From: Spirochaetaceae bacterium
Lineage (GTDB): Bacteria > Spirochaetota > Spirochaetia > DSM-27196 > SKKC01
Direction of reading: 5' to 3'
Assembly (NCBI GenBank): GCA_007128315.1
Contig: SKXQ01000079.1
Coordinates: forward strand, 1-46,417
DNA: 46,417 bases
In this document: positions 8,489-15,423 of the stretch, piece by piece
How positions within the stretch are numbered: position 1 is the first letter of the stretch
Layout of the letters: each line of letters begins with the position of its first letter
The notes under the pieces: generated by a model
Databases searched by the model: none
What the model saw: the letters and a program-made list of their open reading frames with translations, nothing else
What the model was told of the DNA's origin: nothing
Position numbers and translations under genes: made by a program

Positions 8489-9272
8489 TGCTCACCGCCT
8501 CCTCGTCAGGGTCATCATCCGGGATATTCAGAAGGTCCTTCAGTCTTCGCCGTGCTTCATCGACACTCAGGCCGTAGAACAGATTCGCGTCATAGGCGAG
8601 CGATATGGCACCGGACTCCTCGCTCACGATGAGCACGACTGCGTCGGTCTCTTCAACGAGACCGAGCGCAGCCCTGTGGCGGGTACCAAAACTCCGACGT
8701 ATATCGAGCTGCTCTGAAAGCGGCAGAAAACACCCCGCGGCGACAACCCGGTCGTCTGAAATCACGAGTGCCCCGTCGTGCAGAGGCGTATCGTGTCCAA
8801 AAACCGTCACGATCAACTGTGATGACAGTTCGGCGTCCAGTCTCGTCCCTGTCTCGATTACGGCTTTCTGCCCTACCGTACGGGAAAACACGACCAGGGC
8901 TCCACGCTTACGGTAGGAAAGCACCTCCGCGGCACTAATAACCGACTCGATCTGAAGGGGCCGACGGGTCGTCGCGAGACCAAACAGGCTTCCCTGACCA
9001 ATGCGTGTGAACACCTTGCGCAACTCCGGTTGAAAGATGATCGCAATACCGATGACGAGGCTCGGAGCAAGGAGGTTCATGATCCACAGTACCGTCTGCA
9101 GCTGCAGAAAGAATGAAAGAGCGTACACAAAGACAAGCACCATGGCCCCGCGCAGCAGCTGTATGGCGCGGGTCTGCACAAGGATCTGATACACTTTGTA
9201 GATCAGAAATGCGAGGAGAAGTATGTCCACCACGGGCCGCGTTATTCCGAGAATGACTGTCAGTTCAGGCAT
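8478..9272 (-). CDS. cdaA: Diadenylate cyclase (CdaA family)
   Basis: 264 residues. It makes the second messenger c-di-AMP from two ATP. Three membrane segments occupy about residues 10-90, then the DAC domain carries the two diagnostic motifs: DGALVISDDR (DGA) and GTRHRAALG (RHR). The C-terminal tail DDDPDEEAVSIEN is acidic. The ATG overlaps the end of folP by 8 bases with GGAG 9 bases upstream. The order folP-cdaA-cdaR resembles the cdaA-cdaR pair of Gram-positives, but acpS follows instead of glmM. No c-di-AMP phosphodiesterase or receptor is recognised in the window. Confidence 0.95.
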   Translation of the reverse strand: MPELTVILGITRPVVDILLLAFLIYKVYQILVQTRAIQLLRGAMVLVFVYALSFFLQLQTVLWIMNLLAPSLVIGIAIIFQPELRKVFTRIGQGSLFGLATTRRPLQIESVISAAEVLSYRKRGALVVFSRTVGQKAVIETGTRLDAELSSQLIVTVFGHDTPLHDGALVISDDRVVAAGCFLPLSEQLDIRRSFGTRHRAALGLVEETDAVVLIVSEESGAISLAYDANLFYGLSVDEARRRLKDLLNIPDDDPDEEAVSIEN

Positions 9273-10146
9273 GCCCGTATGCTCCGTTCCAGATTGCTTT
9301 CAGCATGCGCATAGCCGAAACGGTTTCCGCCACATCGTGAACACGAAGGATGGAGACGCCAGCCTGCGCGGCCTGGCAGTGCACCGCAAGACTGCCTGCT
9401 CCGCGGTCCTCAGGCGGGACACGGTGTGACTCCGCTTCGTTGTCGGAAAGAATGAACCCGATAAAGCTCTTTCGTGACGCACCGAGCAGAACCGGATAGC
9501 CCAGCGTCATGAAGGTCGGGAGTTCACGGAGTATCTGCAGGTTATGCTCCACCGTCTTGCCGAAGCCGATTCCCGGATCGATCATGATTTTCTGACGGCT
9601 GATTCCGGCATCGACGAGCTCGCGAGCCCGGTCTTTCAGCCAGCTGAAAATCTCCACCACCACATCCCCGTATGACGGGTTTTTCTGCATGGTCTCGGGT
9701 GTGCCCTGCATATGCATGATTACGACGGGCGCACCGCTTTCGACCAGAAGAGGAAGCATATGCTCGTCGTGTCGGAGCGCGGAAATGTCGTTTACCATGT
9801 CGGCACCGTGCTTCAGCGCTTCGCGGGCGACCAGAGCATTCCTTGTATCGACGCTGATCGCGATATCCGAGCGTGAACGTACCGCGTCGATAACGGGCAC
9901 GACCCGGTCAGCTTCGTCCTCCGGAGAAACGCGGACGGCCCCGGGACGAGTGCTTTCGCCGCCGATATCCAGGAGATCGGCCCCTGCCCGTTCCATGGCC
10001 ATGGCCGTCTCGAGTGCGTCGGCTGCAGATCGTGTCCGACTGCCTGCGTAAAAGCTGTCCGGGGTCGCGTTGATGATCCCCATGACCAGGGGAACCGTAT
10101 CTGTTTTCAGCGTTCGATTATCTGGAAGAGGAATCTCTACCGCCAC
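9265..10146 (-). CDS. folP: Dihydropteroate synthase
   Basis: 293 residues. It condenses p-aminobenzoate with dihydropterin pyrophosphate in folate synthesis and is the sulfonamide target. Family motifs are MGIINATPDSFY, DIGGESTRPGA, MVNDISALRHD, DPGIGFGKT and LLGASRKSFIG. The GTG at 10146 is chosen over a TTG 33 bases upstream because GGAGG sits 6 bases before it, an optimal ribosome binding site. It heads folP-cdaA-cdaR-acpS-DUF2225-truA and onwards. Confidence 0.96.
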   Translation of the reverse strand: MAVEIPLPDNRTLKTDTVPLVMGIINATPDSFYAGSRTRSAADALETAMAMERAGADLLDIGGESTRPGAVRVSPEDEADRVVPVIDAVRSRSDIAISVDTRNALVAREALKHGADMVNDISALRHDEHMLPLLVESGAPVVIMHMQGTPETMQKNPSYGDVVVEIFSWLKDRARELVDAGISRQKIMIDPGIGFGKTVEHNLQILRELPTFMTLGYPVLLGASRKSFIGFILSDNEAESHRVPPEDRGAGSLAVHCQAAQAGVSILRVHDVAETVSAMRMLKAIWNGAYGHA

Positions 10147-10265
10147 TCGTGACCTCCGGAGACAGCAATACCGTCGCAACGTGCTTACCGCAGCGTATCA
10201 CGCAAGGGGGGTGTGATTCCAGCACGCCTGTTAAGATGCTGTTATTGCCAGTTTCTGATTGACCC

Positions 10266-10307
10266 GCTGCCTGTGTAACACCGCAGGACGCGTGTTAACA
10301 CAGCAGC
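10266..10307. repeat. Long imperfect inverted repeat, possible hairpin terminator
   Basis: Arms 10266-10281 and 10292-10307 are reverse complements apart from one single-base bulge on each side, with a 10-base loop. It lies 20 bases downstream of the bS22-like gene stop and about 120 bases upstream of the folP start. There is no T-tract on either strand, so it is not a classical intrinsic terminator. It could be a Rho-assisted terminator, an mRNA-protecting 3' hairpin or a regulatory structure ahead of folP. Apart from this and the folP ribosome binding site I see nothing in 10147-10326. Confidence 0.6.
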
Positions 10308-10326
10308 CGGTTCGGGAAGGACGGCG

Positions 10327-10422
10327 TTATTTGCCTTTCTTCTTGTGGCGGTTCTTGCGCAGTTTCTTCTTGCGCTTGTGCGTCGCTATTTTTTTACGCT
10401 TTCGCTTTCGTCCACAGGGCAC
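10327..10422 (-). CDS. 31-residue bS22-like (AURKAIP1/COX24-type) ribosomal protein
   Basis: A tiny, extremely basic protein; about 20 of 31 residues are Lys, Arg or His. The pattern RKRKRKKIATHKRKKKLRKN resembles the short AURKAIP1/COX24-domain proteins, which include mycobacterial bS22 (33 residues) and the mitochondrial small-subunit protein mS38. The GTG at 10422 is set by an excellent ribosome binding site, AAAGGAG at 10429-10435, 6 bases upstream. An upstream in-frame TTG (10512) would overlap miaA and add 30 atypical residues. It follows miaA by 61 bases and precedes a hairpin. Role in the small ribosomal subunit is inferred from composition and length. Confidence 0.75.
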   Translation of the reverse strand: MPCGRKRKRKKIATHKRKKKLRKNRHKKKGK

Positions 10423-10483
10423 AAAGCTCTCCTTTCCATCGGTTTCAATGGTGATTCGTGATTGCAATTTCTGAAGACGGACA

Positions 10484-11476
10484 TCATATCGGCCTCTCAC
10501 GGGCTTGGTCAACGGGGCTACGGGCAGTATTGATCACATCGAACATGCGCTCGCATCCTTCGGCGATGCGCCCGATCTCTTCCGGAGCAATCCCGATGCG
10601 TTCGGGTATCAGATGTGCGAAGGTACCCTGCCGCTTCGCGTATCGGCGCGAGTTTCGCTGTATCGTCATACGAACACGCGAGAGGTCGCCGGACTCCCGA
10701 CCATCAGCCTCGAAAAACTCCCGGTATCCGATAGCCCTGAGCGCCTGTGTTGTCTTTCCGAAGCCGGCTGCCCGGAGACGGTCAACTTCGTCGGGTAAGC
10801 CTCTTGCGAACATCTGATCGACGCGCTCATTGATTCTGGCGTAGAGCGTTTCCCGCGGAAGCAGCAGCTCGAAGACGCTGCACGACAGCCCGTCTCTCAA
10901 GCGCTCTGGTGCGCGAAAAGCGCTTCTCGGGCGACCGGACACACGATGCACTTCAAGGGCGCGTACTATGCGGTACGCATCGTGAGGGTCGATAGCCCGT
11001 GCACCCTCAGGATCGATCGCCTCAAGCTGCGCGTGCATGGCTGCAAGCCCTCGTTCGTCCCGCTGCGACTCGATTTCCGCACGGATATCGGGATCGGATG
11101 GTGGTGTTTCGGGCAATCCGCACAGGAGGGCCCGGAGATAGAAAGCGGTCCCGCCGCTGACGACAGGGAGCCTGCCCCGGGCGGCGATGTCATGAATGCA
11201 GGTTTCAGACTCGCGCACGAAATCTCCGACGGTGAACTGCTCGTCCGGATCGCGTATGTCTATCAGGTGATGCGGCAGACTGCGCCGCTCATCGGCGGAC
11301 GGCTTCGCGGTGCCTATGTTCATTCCGCGATACACCTGCATGCTGTCCGCACTGACGATCTCAAACCAGGGTCCGTCTCTGCGGGCGGAGCAAGGCTGGC
11401 GGCTTGCGAGTTTCCGGAGTATTTCAGTCTTGCCGGATGCGGTCGGGCCGAAAAGAACGACAAACGGTGGCAGCAT
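10484..11476 (-). CDS. miaA: tRNA dimethylallyltransferase
   Basis: 330 residues. It adds the dimethylallyl group to A37 of tRNAs reading UNN codons. The P-loop GPTASGKTE is at residues 9-17; downstream are DSMQVYRGMNIGTAKPS, HHLIDIRDPDEQFTVGDF, VVSGGTAFYLRALLCG and the DPHDAYRIVRALEV segment. The ATG at 11476 starts immediately before the P-loop domain as in other MiaA proteins; an upstream start at 11605 would overlap rpoZ entirely in another frame. It lies 34 bases after the omega subunit gene and 61 before the bS22-like gene. Confidence 0.95.
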   Translation of the reverse strand: MLPPFVVLFGPTASGKTEILRKLASRQPCSARRDGPWFEIVSADSMQVYRGMNIGTAKPSADERRSLPHHLIDIRDPDEQFTVGDFVRESETCIHDIAARGRLPVVSGGTAFYLRALLCGLPETPPSDPDIRAEIESQRDERGLAAMHAQLEAIDPEGARAIDPHDAYRIVRALEVHRVSGRPRSAFRAPERLRDGLSCSVFELLLPRETLYARINERVDQMFARGLPDEVDRLRAAGFGKTTQALRAIGYREFFEADGRESGDLSRVRMTIQRNSRRYAKRQGTFAHLIPERIGIAPEEIGRIAEGCERMFDVINTARSPVDQARERPI

Positions 11477-11510
11477 GTTCCGGGAAACAGGGGGCTCCAC
11501 GTCGGGTCTG

Positions 11511-11702
11511 TTACTCCTCGATCTGATACTGGACTTTATCAGTGAGTATCTGCCGGATGGCAGTCGAGACAACCTTGTCGTTATCTTCATCGAGCTCTTC
11601 GTCACCGGTCATGGTGATCTGATAGGCACGTCTGATTGAAGCAACCGTGAGTTTATAGATGTTGTTGTCGTAGTCTGTGAGTTTGTTTAATGGTAATATC
11701 AT
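11511..11702 (-). CDS. rpoZ: RNA polymerase omega subunit (short spirochaete type)
   Basis: 63 residues. It resembles the shortened omega subunits annotated in spirochaetes, with NIYKLTVASIRRAYQIT matching the conserved helix that contacts beta-prime (usually NRFELVxLAxxRARQL). It helps assemble RNA polymerase. The ATG at 11702 is chosen because GGGAG lies 10 bases upstream and a promoter lies further up; 16 extra in-frame residues upstream are not omega-like. The acidic central stretch DEELDEDNDKV is typical. It precedes miaA, so the two are probably co-transcribed. Confidence 0.82.
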   Translation of the reverse strand: MILPLNKLTDYDNNIYKLTVASIRRAYQITMTGDEELDEDNDKVVSTAIRQILTDKVQYQIEE

Positions 11703-11741
11703 TCTGGATTGTCTCCCGGGAAGCGGACCGAACAGTAAGCC

Positions 11742-11771
11742 AGTATACAAGACTTATGCCGGGCCTGTAAA
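11742..11771 (-). promoter_or_regulatory. Promoter of rpoZ-miaA-bS22-like
   Basis: On the minus strand TTTACA (11766-11771) is followed after 18 bases by TATACT (11742-11747), both one or two mismatches from consensus. The expected start is near 11735, giving a leader of about 33 bases containing GGGAG. It lies in the 78-base gap downstream of the SMUG1 gene. Confidence 0.7.
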
Positions 11772-11780
11772 CAGGACAGA

Positions 11781-12512
11781 TCAGGCCTGCCAGACCCCTG
11801 CTTCAAGCAGCTGCTGTGTGGCTGCTGCGGCCCATCCTGCGTTCGCTGCCGGACTCGCAGGACTTGGATGCAGAATGCGAAGTACCCCCGGCTTTCGGTA
11901 CGCTCCCGACAGACCGTCGCAGACTGCCTGCGCCCGCATCTCGGCGAAGCGTCCTACACCGACGACCCACTCCGGGCGCAGTTGCCCGATAAAATCGGCG
12001 AGTGCGGCGTCGCAGGCTTTAAACAGCGGCTCCCGTTCCGTGCGGGGAAGCTTATCGGGGGTCAGATTTCGTCCACCACGATCGAGAAAGAGCAATGGAC
12101 AGTAGTTGAGTACCATATGATCGGTAAAAAACGCATTGGCAGTACCAAACCGCTCAGCCATGAGTCCCCACAACCGCGTCCCCGACACCTCGCTTCTCGT
12201 CGCCTGCATTCCGAGAACCGGCTTCTTTTCGTGTTCCACCGATGGTCGTCCGACCTGATCGCTGATTCTGAGCCAGTCTTTCACGTAGCGTATATCGCCA
12301 AACGGGATACCGGTCTGAGCCATACCGAATGGACCCGGATTCATGCCGAGGAACAGAACGCGCTTTGGCGAGGAGGCAAACCGCGTGAGGTAACTCGCGT
12401 GCGGAGCCCATGCGTAATCCAGGGTGTTGTAGACAATGGAGACAGGCTCCGCGAACGTAAGATCCCGCATTTTACCGGCAAGCTCGGCTGCAACCGTAAG
12501 ACAGCTACTCAT
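11781..12512 (-). CDS. SMUG1-type (family 3) uracil-DNA glycosylase
   Basis: 243 residues. It removes uracil and hydroxymethyluracil-type lesions from DNA. The signature FLGMNPGPFGMAQTGIPFG is nearly identical to animal SMUG1, including the catalytic Asn of GMNPG. The C-terminal HPSPASPAANAGW loop is the DNA-intercalating motif with the conserved His. Bacterial members are uncommon but known. The start overlaps the kinase stop (ATGA). It is the last gene of the run from 20877, and rpoZ has its own promoter after it. Confidence 0.93.
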   Translation of the reverse strand: MSSCLTVAAELAGKMRDLTFAEPVSIVYNTLDYAWAPHASYLTRFASSPKRVLFLGMNPGPFGMAQTGIPFGDIRYVKDWLRISDQVGRPSVEHEKKPVLGMQATRSEVSGTRLWGLMAERFGTANAFFTDHMVLNYCPLLFLDRGGRNLTPDKLPRTEREPLFKACDAALADFIGQLRPEWVVGVGRFAEMRAQAVCDGLSGAYRKPGVLRILHPSPASPAANAGWAAAATQQLLEAGVWQA

Positions 12513-13081
12513 ATGTTCCCGTTTTCGGAGGAGCCTGGTATCGAGAACCGTCGGTGCACTTCCTTCACAATGTGCTCGGCAACAGCCTGGGGCAGAAGAT
12601 TCGTCGTATCAATGATCAGATCGCAGAAAGCGTAGTCGTCATTGTCTATCCCGTAGAGTCGCAGGTATCGGTCATGGTCGCGTCTGTCGCGCTCCTCGGT
12701 TTCCCTGGCGACCTGTTTCAGGTCGCCTCCTTCCCGCTTGTGTATCCGCTCGGAACGCACGTGCTTCGGTGCGGTCAGGTAGACCGTAAGATCGGCGTCT
12801 TCAAGAATCCAGATCGCCAGTCGCGACCCGAGCACGCAACTGCCGGCTTCGTGGGCCATCTCCACCTGACGTCTGTCAACATGCAGATCCCAGGACGAGT
12901 CCTCCTCTGCAAGCCTGCAGACTTCCTGAAAATCCATATCCTTCTCGTCTGCGATGGTGTGGAAGGTATAGTTGATCATGGGAAAGCCGAGAAGCGCCGC
13001 CACGCGCCGGCTCGTCGTGGAGTTACCACACCCGCTTTTTCCGCTGATCGCTATTTTTATAGACTGCTGTTCGTCACTCAC
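12509..13081 (-). CDS. Cytidylate kinase-like P-loop kinase
   Basis: 190 residues. The P-loop GKSGCGNSTTS (residues 14-24) is of the archaeal/atypical CMP-kinase (cytidylate kinase-like) type, with Asn in place of the usual Lys at GxGxxGxGKST position 7; this SGCGNSTxS form is characteristic of the family. Further features are CVLGSRLAIWIL and VYLTAPKHVRSERI. A nucleoside-monophosphate kinase role is inferred. The GTG start shares its first base with the TAG stop of yicC (TAGTG), so the two are translationally coupled. Confidence 0.78.
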   Translation of the reverse strand: MSDEQQSIKIAISGKSGCGNSTTSRRVAALLGFPMINYTFHTIADEKDMDFQEVCRLAEEDSSWDLHVDRRQVEMAHEAGSCVLGSRLAIWILEDADLTVYLTAPKHVRSERIHKREGGDLKQVARETEERDRRDHDRYLRLYGIDNDDYAFCDLIIDTTNLLPQAVAEHIVKEVHRRFSIPGSSENGNI

Positions 13082-13947
13082 TACTCGACATTCCTGAGTT
13101 GCTCACGGATATTCTCCAAGGCATTCTTTGCGTCGACCACACAGGAGTTAATCTCCGGTATAATACTTTTCGAACCGATGGTGTTAATCTCACGGCCTAT
13201 TTCCTGACACAAAAAATCAAGTTTTTTTCCGACAGCGCCTGGCTCACTGAGAAGCTTCCTGCAGGAATCAAGGTGAAAACGCAACCGGTCCAGCTCTTCC
13301 TGTATCGAGTATTTGACCAGAAGAACTGCAGTCTCACCCAATATGCGCGAGTCGTCAACGGCATCCGGGACAACTTCCTCAAAACGAGCCCGGATCGTGG
13401 TGGTAATGTGGGTTTCAAGCCGTGCCGAGTGCTCAGTCAGACTCGATACCAGCGCATCAATGGCTTGAAGCTGCAGCTCGACCATACCGGCTACAGCATC
13501 GCCCTCAGACTGCCTCGCCTCGCAGAAGACCTCAAAGGCGTTCTGCAGGTGTGGCATCAGAAACGCAGCATACTCATCGTGATCGACGCTGCGGTCGATG
13601 CTCAGCACGCCTTCCAGACTGAGCACGTCTGATAGTGTAACCGTGTCTTCGATTCCCGCGGTATGAGCAAGCTCCTTCAGCCCGGCAACGTATGTGCGCG
13701 CAAGTGTCCTGTCGATGGTGATTTCCGCCGATCCGGCGAGTTCCCGAACCCGCACGGACACCTCAACCCGACCACGGTTGATTCCCTGCGATACGAACTC
13801 GCGTATTCCCGGCTCGAGTGGTGAAAGCCTTCCGGGGAGGTTTACGGATACATCGAGATAGCGATTGTTATAGCCCTTTATCTCAACGCTGCCGCTGCGC
13901 TCCTCAGACTGAAACTCCCTGTACGCGTATCCGGTCATTCCGGTCAT
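13081..13947 (-). CDS. yicC: YicC-family endoribonuclease
   Basis: 288 residues, full length. The N-terminal YicC domain starts MTGMTGYAYREF and contains the typical VEIKGYNNRYLDVSVNLP segment. The C-terminal DUF1732 part ends with IGREINTIGSKS followed by the conserved VVDAKNALENIREQLRNVE. YicC proteins are endoribonucleases affecting RNA turnover. The ATG overlaps the murC stop as ATGA, and the gene is followed by the overlapping kinase gene. Confidence 0.94.
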   Translation of the reverse strand: MTGMTGYAYREFQSEERSGSVEIKGYNNRYLDVSVNLPGRLSPLEPGIREFVSQGINRGRVEVSVRVRELAGSAEITIDRTLARTYVAGLKELAHTAGIEDTVTLSDVLSLEGVLSIDRSVDHDEYAAFLMPHLQNAFEVFCEARQSEGDAVAGMVELQLQAIDALVSSLTEHSARLETHITTTIRARFEEVVPDAVDDSRILGETAVLLVKYSIQEELDRLRFHLDSCRKLLSEPGAVGKKLDFLCQEIGREINTIGSKSIIPEINSCVVDAKNALENIREQLRNVE

Positions 13948-15398
13948 AATGTACCCTCATTTTCCTGTACAAGCCGGGCAAGAAGCCTGCGGCCAAGCTG
14001 CCAGTTATCCCCTGCCCCCATAGTGACAAAGACGTCACCCGGTTTCAGGAGCGCACGAACCTCGTCGAGCGCGTGCTCATGCTCGTCGATGTACGTGACC
14101 ATGTCATGCCTCGCCCGCAGTGCATCCGCGAGCGTTTCGCCGCGTACAGTACCACTGAACGTCTCCCGTGCACTGGCATAGATTTTGTGCAATACAATCA
14201 GGTCGGCCTTTGAGAGGGCCTCCGCAAAGTCATCGAGCAGCGCTGCAGTTCGTGAGTAGGTGTGACTCATGAAATCCAGCACGATTCGTCTGCCGGGATA
14301 AAAGGCTTTCAGCGCCGTAAGTTCCGCCGCTATTGCGGTGGGATGATGCGCGTAGTCATCGATGAAGGTAATACCGGCAGCATCACCAATCTGCTCACTG
14401 CGTCGTGCAAGCCCCTTGAACCTGGCGATCGCGTCGACCGCGGTCCGGAATCGTCCTTCCGAGAGCCCCTCAGGGTTACCGTGCGCGATCAGGATATCGT
14501 CGAGCAGGGCGAGCGCACCGGTAACATTCAGGGCATTGTGTGCACCGGGAATCGGAATGCGAACCTCTCCGGTGAAACCGGACAACCGCAGTACAGTGGC
14601 TCCAGGTGATGTGGTAACGTCCTGCACCTGAAACCGCCCGTCAGCGGACCGACCGTACAACACGATCCGCAGGTCAGGTCGCTCCGCCGCGATCTGAACG
14701 GCCAGTTGAGCCGAACCCGCATCGTCGGCACAGACGACCAGCAATCCCCGTTCGGGCAGGCGGCGGGCGAACTCCAGAAAGGCGTGTGCGATATCTGCAC
14801 CGTCACGGTAATAGTCCAGATGATCGGCTTCGATGCTCGTCACGAGCATGCGGTCAGGATTAAAGTCGAGAAAGTGCCTCCGATACTCACAGGTCTCGGC
14901 GACTATGCCCTGCGTGCCGCCGACCCAGGCTGCACGCCGGTCAAAGTCCGGTACACTGCTGCCGACGATGGTGGTCAGAGGGAGCTCAAAAGCGCGCACA
15001 AGCGCCCCGAGCAGGGCCGTCGTCGTCGATTTACCGTGCACACCGGCGACCGCAGTCGCATCCACGCCCCTGGAAAGCATTCCGAGAGCCTCGGTGTAGG
15101 TGTACACGGGAATCCCTGCCTCGACCGCGGCACGGATCTCGGGGTGGCTGGCCGGATCGTATGCGGCTGAATAAAAAAGCACCCGTGTTCCGGGGCGAAT
15201 GTTAGATCCGGAGAAATACTCGACAACGGGGATTTTCAGGTCGCGCAGGATCAGATCCGTGTAGAAGCGTTCCGACGTGTCAGTACCAAATACATCAGCT
15301 CCGCGGGACAGCAGCACTTGCGCAAGCGCAACCATTCCTGATCCTTTTATCCCGGTGAGGTGTACCTTTGCTCCGGTAAATGCAGCAAGCTGACTCAT
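13944..15398 (-). CDS. murC: UDP-N-acetylmuramate--L-alanine ligase
   Basis: 484 residues. It adds L-Ala to UDP-MurNAc in peptidoglycan synthesis. The N-terminal Rossmann motif is GIKGSGMVALAQVLLSRG, the ATP loop is AGVHGKSTTTALLG (Mur ligases usually have GTHGKTTT, so Thr is replaced by Val and Ser), and the substrate motif IDDYAHHPTAI is intact. The ATG at 15398 is chosen from the conserved N-terminus; an in-frame start 111 bases upstream would overlap cheA. No Shine-Dalgarno is seen; a TACAAT hexamer (15408-15413) ends 9 bases before the ATG, so a separate short-leader transcript is possible within the operon. Confidence 0.93.
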   Translation of the reverse strand: MSQLAAFTGAKVHLTGIKGSGMVALAQVLLSRGADVFGTDTSERFYTDLILRDLKIPVVEYFSGSNIRPGTRVLFYSAAYDPASHPEIRAAVEAGIPVYTYTEALGMLSRGVDATAVAGVHGKSTTTALLGALVRAFELPLTTIVGSSVPDFDRRAAWVGGTQGIVAETCEYRRHFLDFNPDRMLVTSIEADHLDYYRDGADIAHAFLEFARRLPERGLLVVCADDAGSAQLAVQIAAERPDLRIVLYGRSADGRFQVQDVTTSPGATVLRLSGFTGEVRIPIPGAHNALNVTGALALLDDILIAHGNPEGLSEGRFRTAVDAIARFKGLARRSEQIGDAAGITFIDDYAHHPTAIAAELTALKAFYPGRRIVLDFMSHTYSRTAALLDDFAEALSKADLIVLHKIYASARETFSGTVRGETLADALRARHDMVTYIDEHEHALDEVRALLKPGDVFVTMGAGDNWQLGRRLLARLVQENEGTL

Positions 15399-15423
15399 AT
15401 CCGTCGAATTGTAGCAGAAAATA

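Noticed and set aside
10423-10512. TTG-started 61-residue version of the bS22-like protein
   Set aside because: It overlaps miaA, and an ideal AAAGGAG at 6 bases fixes the GTG at 10422.
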